Of a stretch of 64,000 nt of DNA, positions 9,309 through 16,321 are shown piece after piece. This DNA comes from a virus. The position numbers and the translations under genes are program-made. Position 1 is the stretch's first letter. Each line of letters begins with the position of its first letter. The notes under the pieces are model-generated. The model did no database searches. It had not been told where the DNA came from and saw only the letters and a list, made by a program, of their open reading frames with translations. The DNA is taken from positions 1-64,000 of IMG/VR virus record IMGVR_UViG_3300037852_000055. One strand, 5' to 3'.

Positions 9309-9995
9309 ATGGCAATAGACTCAGTATTGTATGGGTTTGGGTTTCGTATGCGCTCTGGCAAGGACACGGCAATTGCTGCTATTCTACAAGAAAATGAGCA
9401 TAGGAAAACCTTAGGAGACCCAGAGTACCCGGCCTACGACATGCGTAGGTATGGCTTTGGGGACGCAGTGAAGGCTGAGGTAAATCAAGCTGTAGATTCC
9501 TTTCCTCCACCTAGGGATATACGCTTGCTCTGGGACAAGGATTACTGGTTAGTGAATGAGCGGGGGGATTTTGTACAATTGCCACCATGGGTAAAGTATG
9601 ATCCTAATCCAGACATGACAGACCCATTGTGTCCTTATGGAAAGCAGAGGCTCTTGCTTCAATGGTGGGGAGATTCCTTTAGGCGCAGCATTAACCCTGA
9701 CTACTGGTTGAATAAACTTAAGGTACGATTAGAAAAGGAAAAACCTCAAGTAGCTCTTATTGCTGACCTGCGTTACCCAAATGAATTTGCTTTCATTAAA
9801 ACACTTGGAGAAGTTGTACGGGTAGATCGGCCTTCTCTTCCTCCTATTGATTCCAGCACACACTACTCAGAGCGTGCGTTGGCAGATGTACCGGATGAAG
9901 AATGGTCACGCATTTTAATAAATGATTGCTCCTTGGGAGAATTCAAGGCACGATCTGTAGAGGCATTTGATGTACTACTAACGTTCTTCCCTTAA
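9309..9995 (+). CDS. Deoxynucleoside monophosphate kinase
   Basis: 228 residues. P-loop GFGFRMRSGKDT at residues 9-20, of the GxxxxGKD(T) type seen in phage dNMP kinases. LLLQWWGDSFRRSINPDYWLNKL (shown in part: WGDSFRRSINPDYW) and ALIADLRYPNE match the substrate and base-binding segments of that family. It phosphorylates dNMPs to dNDPs, feeding triphosphate synthesis together with the ribonucleotide reductase at 55-57 kb. Same operon as its neighbours. Confidence 0.85.
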   Translation: MAIDSVLYGFGFRMRSGKDTAIAAILQENEHRKTLGDPEYPAYDMRRYGFGDAVKAEVNQAVDSFPPPRDIRLLWDKDYWLVNERGDFVQLPPWVKYDPNPDMTDPLCPYGKQRLLLQWWGDSFRRSINPDYWLNKLKVRLEKEKPQVALIADLRYPNEFAFIKTLGEVVRVDRPSLPPIDSSTHYSERALADVPDEEWSRILINDCSLGEFKARSVEAFDVLLTFFP

Positions 9996-10009
9996 AAGGA
10001 GCAAGGGCC

Positions 10010-10405
10010 ATGCATAAACTGAGTAGGTTTCTTAGGGTCACATTTTTATGGCTTGTTATTTCTCCAATTTCTCTGGGTTTATTGGGTGTATGTTTAAACC
10101 AGGTTGTGCTTATTACTAACCACGACAAATTCCCAGTGTTAATGAATGAGTTTGCTGTGGAGAAAAACAAAATAGGCCCAGATGGAATGTTAGATGATGT
10201 GCACTGTGTAATGACTCCGTACACGCACCTTAATTTTTTATCTGATGTGTTTGATGATCATGGGGACATATACAGCATTGGGGATTTGTGTATGAACACA
10301 GGTGCATGGCTCACTCCCTACCTTTTTGTTGTATGGTTAACCCTAGTTGTAAAAAAGCTATATGAAAAGGACTCAGAATGGCAACAACCTCGATATTACC
10401 AGTGA
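10010..10405 (+). CDS. Membrane protein of unknown function
   Basis: 131 residues with hydrophobic segments at about 8-32 and 100-118. The middle part, with NHDKFPVLMNEF and YSIGDLCMNTGAW, resembles an arrangement seen in a widespread family of small phage/bacterial membrane proteins (DUF5317-like). That resemblance is from memory and not tested. Overlaps the next gene by 28 bp. Confidence 0.6.
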   Translation: MHKLSRFLRVTFLWLVISPISLGLLGVCLNQVVLITNHDKFPVLMNEFAVEKNKIGPDGMLDDVHCVMTPYTHLNFLSDVFDDHGDIYSIGDLCMNTGAWLTPYLFVVWLTLVVKKLYEKDSEWQQPRYYQ

Positions 10406-11148
10406 CTCCACGAAGCGAATTTTCTGTATTCGTTCATCGTGTTTTATACGCACACATGTTTGCCCTAACTCTGATCTTGTTTCTGATTGGAGCGGGAGGA
10501 TATTATGGCTTAAAATCATACGACAAGGCCTTAGCACACGCTGAGGCTTTGCAGCAGCAATTTAATGTGGCACAGCAAAACTTCAACACGTCACAAAAAG
10601 CACTTACAGACCTGCTAGCAGCTGATGCTGCAGAGCGTGCTCAGCAAAGTTCTCAACAAGCTGCTTTGGTATTACAGATAGCCCAAAGGAATGCTCAGGC
10701 TCCGGCCCCGGTGGTTACCCAGGCTTTGGCACCAAATGCGGGCGTTTCCGATCTTAATTTAGGCATTAGAGCCGTTTTTACGACCACACCAGACTTTGGT
10801 ACCCCAAAGGACGAGCCGGATGGGAACCTAGGCTTAAATCGCCTAGAAACGCAAGCAGTGATAGCTTCTAAGGTGTCTGGAGACCAAGCTAAGGCTGATT
10901 TACAGGACGAAATTTCTTTGTATACCCTTGAAACAGCTAAGAACTCCAGTCTTTCCAACGACTTATCCCAATGTGTGTCAGATAATACACAGGCTAAAGT
11001 GGCCCTGGCTGAAGCTAAAAAGTCCTTAGCCGCATATGACAAGCTGTCCCACAGGTCTAAATTCCGTAAAATCCTGGGTGGAATTGGAAGAAATGCAGAG
11101 CGTATAGGTATTGCAATTGTTGCGTTTGAGCTTGGTAGGAAACTATGA
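10378..11148 (+). CDS. Membrane-anchored coiled-coil protein, spanin-like
   Basis: 256 residues: one membrane segment at about 25-48, then an Ala/Gln-rich helical region with heptads (residues 50-105), a linker and a second helical region (160-220). An N-terminal anchor with a periplasmic coiled coil is the layout of inner-membrane spanins (Rz type), which connect the two membranes at lysis. No embedded or overlapping Rz1 lipoprotein gene was found, so the assignment stays tentative. Confidence 0.55.
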   Translation: MATTSILPVTPRSEFSVFVHRVLYAHMFALTLILFLIGAGGYYGLKSYDKALAHAEALQQQFNVAQQNFNTSQKALTDLLAADAAERAQQSSQQAALVLQIAQRNAQAPAPVVTQALAPNAGVSDLNLGIRAVFTTTPDFGTPKDEPDGNLGLNRLETQAVIASKVSGDQAKADLQDEISLYTLETAKNSSLSNDLSQCVSDNTQAKVALAEAKKSLAAYDKLSHRSKFRKILGGIGRNAERIGIAIVAFELGRKL

Positions 11149-11300
11149 ACTTAAAAGAATACAAAATTGTAGCCTGCCCTTTTCAAACCTCAGACATGAC
11201 CGAGGAATACACGGAGTACGGTACAGATGAGAAGGATGCATTGGAACAGTTTAGAAAGAAGTATGCTTTATTCTCAGTAAAAAGCGTGGAAGAAACATAA
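11145..11300 (+). CDS. Small hypothetical protein (51 aa)
   Basis: ATG at 11145 overlaps the previous TGA (ATGA), indicating translational coupling. Product MNLKEYKIVACPFQTSDM... is soluble with a mixed charge pattern. The stop at 11298-11300 abuts the first base of tRNA-His. Confidence 0.6.
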   Translation: MNLKEYKIVACPFQTSDMTEEYTEYGTDEKDALEQFRKKYALFSVKSVEET

Positions 11301-11375
11301 GGGTGTGTACTGAGTGGTTTCAGCCCAAGGCTGTGAACCTTGTGGAAAGAAGTTCGATCCTTCACATACCCTCCA
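11301..11375 (+). tRNA. tRNA-His (anticodon GTG)
   Basis: A full cloverleaf can be drawn: acceptor GGGTGTG with CATACCC (one G-T pair), D-arm CTGA/TCAG, anticodon arm CAAGG-CTGTGAA-CCTTG giving anticodon GTG, and T-arm with loop TTCGATC. CCA is encoded at 11373-11375. It begins directly after a protein stop codon, so it must be processed out of the mRNA. Phage tRNAs usually offset codon bias or host tRNA cleavage. Confidence 0.9.
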
Positions 11376-11390
11376 TTAATAAATAAAAAT

Positions 11391-11431
11391 AGCCCAGGTT
11401 TTCCCAAAAGGGATTACCTGGGCTTTTGTTT
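11391..11431 (+). terminator. Bidirectional intrinsic terminator
   Basis: AGCCCAGG (11391-11398) pairs with CCTGGGCT (11417-11424), followed by TTTTGTTTTTG. On the other strand the same stem is followed by ATTTTTATTTA. It separates the converging plus operon (ending at tRNA-His) and the long minus operon (ending at 11442). Confidence 0.9.
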
Positions 11432-11441
11432 TTGTGTTTTT

Positions 11442-12152
11442 TTAAAAAGTGCCGGAATATTCAATTTTATTAGAATCCAAAAAGACGTATTGGTTCCCTT
11501 TTAATCGTAGGGTTTCAGTAGGAGTAACTCCAGCATTTTGCATTTCATATATGCTTTTATACTTGGTCTCTCCTTCTAACCCATTGTCTGTGTAGAACTC
11601 TAAAGTCCAAGTGTCTCCATTTAGTACAGCATAAAGAGCTACTAAACGAGATAGATGAAGATCCTCTACTTTTGATGGTTTATCAACTTTTCCATTGACT
11701 TGACTTGCTTGTTGTAGAGCATAACGAGAAGTTAGCCCCTTTTCTACAATGACTTTTCCTAGTCCTGCAACTAAATCAGAAGACTCAGGAATGTAACTGT
11801 GGTTAGACAACATTGTTAGCAAGGTTTGTGGTGCTTTAATCCAAGGGTGCTGTACTAGTACGGCGTTGTTTACAGGCTTAGGATCTGCACACATTGTCTT
11901 TTGTTCTGCGGTGGCTGTCTCTGGGTGTTGTTTGGCATCTATGCAGCCATAACCAGGGATGCATCCTCCTATGTTCATACAAGTGGCAGTACGGCCAATC
12001 ACTACAATTTGGCAGGTACAATAATTGCCACCTGAGTCGTAGCAAAAAATTCCTACACAACCAGCACAAACATTTTTATAGGGGGCTTGTGCTTGGGATA
12101 CTCCTAGGCAACAAGCTAGGGCTAATACAAGACTAATAATAAACTTCTTCAT
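11442..12152 (-). CDS. Exported Cys-rich protein
   Basis: 236 residues with a signal peptide (MKKFIISLVLALACCLGVSQAQA). The N-terminal 100 residues contain about a dozen Cys (CAGCVGIFC, YCTCQ, CMNIGGC, GYGC), suggesting a disulfide-bonded domain; the C-terminal half is an ordinary mixed alpha/beta sequence. Last gene of the leftward operon. A 7-bp hairpin (12168-12187) lies between it and the upstream gene, close to its start. Family not recognised. Confidence 0.65.
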   Translation of the reverse strand: MKKFIISLVLALACCLGVSQAQAPYKNVCAGCVGIFCYDSGGNYCTCQIVVIGRTATCMNIGGCIPGYGCIDAKQHPETATAEQKTMCADPKPVNNAVLVQHPWIKAPQTLLTMLSNHSYIPESSDLVAGLGKVIVEKGLTSRYALQQASQVNGKVDKPSKVEDLHLSRLVALYAVLNGDTWTLEFYTDNGLEGETKYKSIYEMQNAGVTPTETLRLKGNQYVFLDSNKIEYSGTF

Positions 12153-12190
12153 TTATAAACCTTTTCTCTTACTGATCAGGCAGTAAGCAC

Positions 12191-12463
12191 CTACTCTTCT
12201 GTAATGATTTCTTCTACTTCTTCCACGAGGGATTCAAGGTTCTCTCTGAGATCTTCATAGTACTGCCTGAGTTCCTTCTTGGAATAAAGTTCTGAGCTTG
12301 CCAGAACTAAGCATTGGTGTGGGCCATGGAAAACAATTTCTTCTCCATCGAAAGTTACATTGCTATCCACCACGGCTTCTGCAAAGGTTTCATCATTGTC
12401 TTCCTCAGCAGTGCCTGAGGATTCTTCTCCTTCTAGTTCTTCGTCTATTTCATTATGTAGCAT
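12191..12463 (-). CDS. Acidic small protein (90 aa)
   Basis: Very rich in Glu and Asp at both ends with few basic residues; the C-terminal third looks like an acidic amphipathic helix (ENLESLVEEVEEIITEE). Overlaps the upstream 55-aa gene by 11 bp. No motif; an inhibitor-like or DNA-mimic role is conceivable but not shown. Confidence 0.6.
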   Translation of the reverse strand: MLHNEIDEELEGEESSGTAEEDNDETFAEAVVDSNVTFDGEEIVFHGPHQCLVLASSELYSKKELRQYYEDLRENLESLVEEVEEIITEE

Positions 12464-12620
12464 TGTTTTCTCCTAGGTGTTCTGTTTGGTTTTCCCTTCG
12501 TATAATTCTCTTTACACGACTTTCAATAAGCTGAGCTTGTTCTACAGCTTCATCGTCATTGCATACTCCGTTTGACATAAGTATTGCAATTATTAGGTTT
12601 AGCCTGTCTTCTCTATTCAT
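12453..12620 (-). CDS. Small hypothetical protein (55 aa)
   Basis: MNREDRLNLIIAILMSNG... ending HLGENNAT. It bridges two larger genes with overlaps of 8 and 11 bp, the tight packing typical of this operon. Probably helical, no motif. Confidence 0.6.
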   Translation of the reverse strand: MNREDRLNLIIAILMSNGVCNDDEAVEQAQLIESRVKRIIRRENQTEHLGENNAT

Positions 12621-12873
12621 TGGGTATATCCTCTGGATTCTTAGGGAGCAAATTTATGGTTCTGCCGTACTCAGGGTAATCATCGTAGTTGGCCTGCATA
12701 TAAAACTCAAGTAACCTAATGGCTGAGCCAAGTTCTACGATGCGTACTTTATCATCCTCGGTAATATGCCCAGTAGATGCTATGCGTAAACCTTCGCTCC
12801 ACAGTTCGTGCAGCTCCATTAAGTGTTCTATGCGTTTGCCTACATGATCCATGTCTACACCAGTAACTAGCAT
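12613..12873 (-). CDS. Small hypothetical protein (86 aa)
   Basis: Helical, charged, starts MLVTGVDMDHVGKRIEHLM. A later start at the MDHVGK codon is possible. Overlaps both neighbours by a few bases. Lies just downstream of the lysis-type genes; function unknown. Confidence 0.6.
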   Translation of the reverse strand: MLVTGVDMDHVGKRIEHLMELHELWSEGLRIASTGHITEDDKVRIVELGSAIRLLEFYMQANYDDYPEYGRTINLLPKNPEDIPNE

Positions 12874-13178
12874 ACAGGGTTAGACTCCTTAGGAACATCC
12901 TTAGGCAATACAACGGTTTTACCCACAGCATCTAGCATGTTTTGAAGCTCAAGATCATACTCTGGTTTCCACCCACCTCCTCCTTTGGGTGACCAAGGCC
13001 ATGGTTTAGGTTCTCTGTCCCTCCACCTATCTCCTCCTTCATTTTTGTCTCCTCTGTGTTTCCATGCTTTGTACAATTCATAGATGCAATAGATAACCAA
13101 AGTTGCTGGGAATATGTACATAGCGTAGGCCGTTATTGTGAACCATAGGGGCGTCATTGGTTTGCCCTGTTTTCCCAT
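12867..13178 (-). CDS. Small membrane protein next to lysozyme (possible holin)
   Basis: 103 residues, one strong membrane segment at about 10-38, then a charged Trp/Pro/Gly-rich cytoplasmic tail. An internal start at MTPLWF is possible. Its start lies within the 3' end of the lysozyme gene, and small membrane proteins in this place are often holins or lysis regulators. The role is inferred from position only. Confidence 0.6.
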   Translation of the reverse strand: MGKQGKPMTPLWFTITAYAMYIFPATLVIYCIYELYKAWKHRGDKNEGGDRWRDREPKPWPWSPKGGGGWKPEYDLELQNMLDAVGKTVVLPKDVPKESNPVC

Positions 13179-13615
13179 CCTTCAAGAAATTTGGATTCCT
13201 CAGGATTAGCAGCTACAATGTCTTTGTAATGCTGCACAAGATTAGTCCTGTATAACGGTAGGAAATTCTCCGCTGTAAAGCTGTTGATTGCTGTTTCAGT
13301 TACAGGACCATACACGCCATCCTGCTTAGAAAAGCCCACTGTCTTTTGGGCAATTTTTATAGCGGCATGCATCATATTCACATAGGAATCGAAAATCTTA
13401 TTAGCAATGGCTTGGTCTGTTATTCCTCCGAATTTCCAAAAATCTCTCAAGTAAATTGCCTTGGCATCTTCAATGGTTAGGTTCTTAACATCAACGTCGG
13501 GATAAGTACGTTTGCTTATGCCATACTTAGTTTCTCCACCGGGGTCTGCTGGATCGTCCACCAGACCCCCTTCATTTTTCAGTGTAATCTCAACTGCTGG
13601 TTCAAAGTTTGCCAT
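13154..13615 (-). CDS. Endolysin, glycoside hydrolase family 108 type
   Basis: 153 residues. NEGGLVDDPADPGGETKYGISKRTYPDVD (positions 14-42) is the hallmark of GH108 lysozymes; Glu15 is the expected catalytic acid. The C-terminal part (VGFSKQDGVYGPVTETAINS) matches the putative peptidoglycan-binding half of the family. It cleaves the glycan strand of peptidoglycan at lysis. No signal peptide, so a holin or similar would be needed. Confidence 0.9.
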   Translation of the reverse strand: MANFEPAVEITLKNEGGLVDDPADPGGETKYGISKRTYPDVDVKNLTIEDAKAIYLRDFWKFGGITDQAIANKIFDSYVNMMHAAIKIAQKTVGFSKQDGVYGPVTETAINSFTAENFLPLYRTNLVQHYKDIVAANPEESKFLEGWENRANQ

Positions 13616-14634
13616 TAAGTCCCCACAGTTTCCCAGTACATAACCTCTGTACCTGCTACTAGGTTTCTATTGGTACTAGTGCTTTGAATGAACACATCAA
13701 AATTGCCGTGGTCACCCGGTGCCAAATGGATGATGCCTTGTTTAGGCAGACCAAGGAGATCCCTAGCATTTGCCCCGGCATATACATCACCAGAGAATTT
13801 GTCCCGAATGGCAATAAGCTTATTGCTTTGTACTGCTTTCTCTACTTTAGATAATTGGTAGAAAGCACTGCCTAGACGCATAGTGTGTCTAAGTTTTCGT
13901 TCAATAAAAGGCTTGATAACTTCCCCACCTGTACGCACAGGAAAGAATAAAACTTCCGAAGAAATATTCTTAAGCTTGTCTTTTACTTGTTTGGTGGTTA
14001 CACCTTTTAAATCAGCGTAGAAACTGTCAGTGGCAGTCATGCCGCGTGTACGACCACCATAGTAAGCATTCATAGCAGATAAAGTTTGTACAGTAGCTTG
14101 TTTAATTCCTTTCTCTGTTTGTTCCCATTCCTGAATATTGCCTAAGGGAATTCCTAGGTTACGCAAAGTATGCCCATAGTTTACTGGAACACGGAATACA
14201 AAAGTCCAACGATCAGTTGCTTGGAGCTTGCTAATTTTTTCTCCTAAAACATTTCCTTTGGTTTTAGAAGAGTTTTCTGCACCATCTGTAATGGCCATTA
14301 CTAGGAAACTTACATTAGGGTCTTTTGAGTCCGGTGCAGTTTCCAATATAGAAATTAACTCAGCTACACTATCAAACAGTGGAGTAGAAATTCCGTCTGT
14401 AACATAAGTTTCTAAAGGCTTAAGCCTTGACACCCCTGAGTTAACCACAGTGCGTTCCACTGTTCCTTTACAGCCTCGTCCACACTCTACCACACTTACT
14501 ACTGTGTCAATGTCTTGCTTTTCAGCCGCATCTTTAATAGCGGAGATGTTCTGGTTATAGTCGTTCATTGCATGTCTCGCCAAACTCGACATAGAACCAC
14601 TGTGATCTCGGCTAATGCCTATGTATTGTTTCAT
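13615..14634 (-). CDS. von Willebrand factor A (vWA) domain protein
   Basis: 339 residues. A metal-ion-dependent adhesion site is visible: DHSGS at residues 10-14, the Thr in DGISTPLFDSV, and the Asp in MAITDGAENSS. vWA domains mediate protein-protein contacts. The C-terminal 130 residues are basic and beta-rich. The stop overlaps the lysozyme start. Its job in phages is unknown. Confidence 0.8.
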   Translation of the reverse strand: MKQYIGISRDHSGSMSSLARHAMNDYNQNISAIKDAAEKQDIDTVVSVVECGRGCKGTVERTVVNSGVSRLKPLETYVTDGISTPLFDSVAELISILETAPDSKDPNVSFLVMAITDGAENSSKTKGNVLGEKISKLQATDRWTFVFRVPVNYGHTLRNLGIPLGNIQEWEQTEKGIKQATVQTLSAMNAYYGGRTRGMTATDSFYADLKGVTTKQVKDKLKNISSEVLFFPVRTGGEVIKPFIERKLRHTMRLGSAFYQLSKVEKAVQSNKLIAIRDKFSGDVYAGANARDLLGLPKQGIIHLAPGDHGNFDVFIQSTSTNRNLVAGTEVMYWETVGT

Positions 14635-14641
14635 TTTTCTC

Positions 14642-14770
14642 CTATTTCATGTGATGAATTATGTAGTACAATCCATAGGCTTGAAGCAGAGCAGACACCA
14701 CTTGTACAATGTCTGATACCACAGCAGCTATGGTAAATATGGTTTCCTTTTTGTTGTGGCTAAGGGTCAT
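14642..14770 (-). CDS. Tiny membrane protein (42 aa)
   Basis: MTLSHNKKETIFTIAAVVSD...: one membrane helix, residues 10-38. Its ATG overlaps the stop of the upstream 53-aa membrane protein (ATGA), so the two are coupled. AGGAGA follows its stop as the vWA gene's ribosome site. Confidence 0.6.
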   Translation of the reverse strand: MTLSHNKKETIFTIAAVVSDIVQVVSALLQAYGLYYIIHHMK

Positions 14771-14928
14771 CCTATGGCACCCCTTAGGGTTAGTACTGCA
14801 ATAACTACACAAAGTACTCCAGGGATCATTGCCAACAGTGGGCTATCAGCGTTGATCAAAGCCACGGTTAGCGCAAACAATAAGGTTGCCAAAGCATACC
14901 TTTTAAGTACTTGCTTAGGACTAAACAT
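14767..14928 (-). CDS. Small two-helix membrane protein (53 aa)
   Basis: MFSPKQVLKRYALATLLFAL...: two hydrophobic segments (residues 10-26 and 31-47). Perfect AAAGGAGG ahead of ATG. With the 42-aa protein it forms a pair of tiny membrane proteins upstream of vWA and lysozyme; a holin/antiholin-like pair is possible. Confidence 0.6.
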   Translation of the reverse strand: MFSPKQVLKRYALATLLFALTVALINADSPLLAMIPGVLCVVIAVLTLRGAIG

Positions 14929-15250
14929 TGGCCTCCTTTGGTTTACCCACGGTTACTTTGCAGGGTTTCTTGCACAAGTTACAGCGCCAATGCCCTAAAC
15001 CCTTGGGTTCACTTTTCATTTTACCAGACTCAGGATCTTTAGCAACTTGCTTTTCCCCTGCCTTGGGTTTAGTAGCTGGAGCACCACAGCAAACACTAGT
15101 GTATTCCCTACTTGGCTTTTGCTGAACTATTGGCCTTGGGGCTGGTTTGTTTTGCTTTGCCCATCTTCGGCGTTTTTCGTTGCGTGTCTCCTTCTTTTGA
15201 CCGGAGGTATTCTTGGTATTTTGCTTTGGTTTCTGCTGTGAAACTTGCAT
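14921..15250 (-). CDS. Zinc-ribbon-like basic protein
   Basis: 109 residues from the ATG at 15250; the frame is open further up to 15328. The C-terminal half has CCGAPATKPKAG ... HWRCNLCKKPC, a C-C / C-x2-C zinc-binding pattern found in small phage proteins. It overlaps the 75-aa frame in a second reading frame by 143 bp. The start is uncertain. Confidence 0.55.
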   Translation of the reverse strand: MQVSQQKPKQNTKNTSGQKKETRNEKRRRWAKQNKPAPRPIVQQKPSREYTSVCCGAPATKPKAGEKQVAKDPESGKMKSEPKGLGHWRCNLCKKPCKVTVGKPKEANV

Positions 15251-15335
15251 AGTATTCGTCTTCTTCTCCGATGTTGTTCCTGAAGTCAATACCAAGTTCG
15301 TAGAGCTTTGGTTCTGTTGAACTGTCATAGAACAC
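15108..15335 (-). CDS. Small hypothetical protein overlapping a zinc-ribbon gene
   Basis: 75 residues from GTG at 15335, which has the better ribosome site (AAGGAG, 7 nt away). The first 45 residues (LYELGIDFRNNIGEEDEYY...) look like true protein; the basic tail may be only the shadow of the overlapping frame. Confidence 0.5.
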   Translation of the reverse strand: MFYDSSTEPKLYELGIDFRNNIGEEDEYYASFTAETKAKYQEYLRSKEGDTQRKTPKMGKAKQTSPKANSSAKAK

Positions 15336-15355
15336 CTTAGTTCTCCTTTGTTAAT

Positions 15356-15958
15356 TTATTGGCCAAACATTGCTGGGGACAACTTATTCATTTCCTCTGT
15401 AAACTGCTGTAGGTAAAAAGTGTTCTGCCCAGTTAATTCATAGAACCTGAATAGGAATATACGCTCAGCTTCTTTGGTGCTCCATGGTTCTATTTTATCA
15501 GGATATGGCTCTACACCTACGATGCTATCCCCCTTAGGCATTAAATCCCTGTATTCCGTTGCCAGAAGCCTTGTGTCTATTAATTTCACTTCCTTAGGCT
15601 CTTCCAAGGGTAAACCAAAGTGTTTCATAATTGCTGCTTGGCTTATTTTCTCATGCTTCCTATACTCAGCCATATTAGCAATGTGTTTCAAAGGCCGGGA
15701 AACATCTGCACAAAGACTTTCGCTAGCATCATGGAGTAGACCCCAAAGTTGATTCTCAGGAGAACACACATAGGAAACCCTAACTGAATGCTCTGCGACA
15801 GAGTACATATTAGCAAGGACATGCCCAGTAAATCTACAGAGCCGTGCCAGAGAATGTGCAATGAATTCAATATGCACATCCTCAGGCCTAGGATCAGAGT
15901 GGTACCAACGGGTTCCCAAGGAAGTAGTAATGTACGGTAGATGTTCTCGGTCATTCAT
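15356..15958 (-). CDS. HD-domain phosphohydrolase (YfbR-like)
   Basis: 200 residues. YSVAEHSVRVS (His57) and LLHDASE (His76-Asp77) form the HD metal site; the N-terminal RPEDVHIEFIAHSLARLCRF segment is typical of phage HD nucleotidases. Family members dephosphorylate dNMPs or dNTPs, so a role in tuning nucleotide pools is likely; the base specificity cannot be read from sequence. Confidence 0.85.
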   Translation of the reverse strand: MNDREHLPYITTSLGTRWYHSDPRPEDVHIEFIAHSLARLCRFTGHVLANMYSVAEHSVRVSYVCSPENQLWGLLHDASESLCADVSRPLKHIANMAEYRKHEKISQAAIMKHFGLPLEEPKEVKLIDTRLLATEYRDLMPKGDSIVGVEPYPDKIEPWSTKEAERIFLFRFYELTGQNTFYLQQFTEEMNKLSPAMFGQ

Positions 15959-15970
15959 AGTTTTACCTTT

Positions 15971-16321
15971 TTACCAAGTAATTTTCAGAGCGTAAGGTGT
16001 GTATTCTTCAACTTTAAAACCTTTGTCTCTGTAGTGCTTTATTAGGGTCTGGTGGATTATATAATCTGACTCTCCTAACCATATAATAGGGTCACCGCCA
16101 GGGTTAATGTCAGACGGTTCATAAATACTATGGTAGCCCCCTAGAGCTGCTTTTTTAATGTAACCATCAATTCTTCTAGTTAGCTCAGGCCCACGTTTTT
16201 TCCATAAAGTGGCTTCAGCTTTGTCTTCTTTCTTTTTCCTTGCATCATTCCACTGGTTATTTTCCTTGGTAGTTTTTTCTAGCCAATTTTTAGCATGTCC
16301 TCGGGCTTCTAAGGCATTCAT
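15971..16321 (-). CDS. Hypothetical basic protein (116 aa)
   Basis: Lys/Arg-rich helical N-terminus ([20 protein letters not shown]), then a small alpha/beta part ([23 protein letters not shown]). Its start overlaps the recA stop by 4 bp, so the two are co-translated. No family recognised; a nucleic-acid role is possible. Confidence 0.6.
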   Translation of the reverse strand: MNALEARGHAKNWLEKTTKENNQWNDARKKKEDKAEATLWKKRGPELTRRIDGYIKKAALGGYHSIYEPSDINPGGDPIIWLGESDYIIHQTLIKHYRDKGFKVEEYTPYALKITW

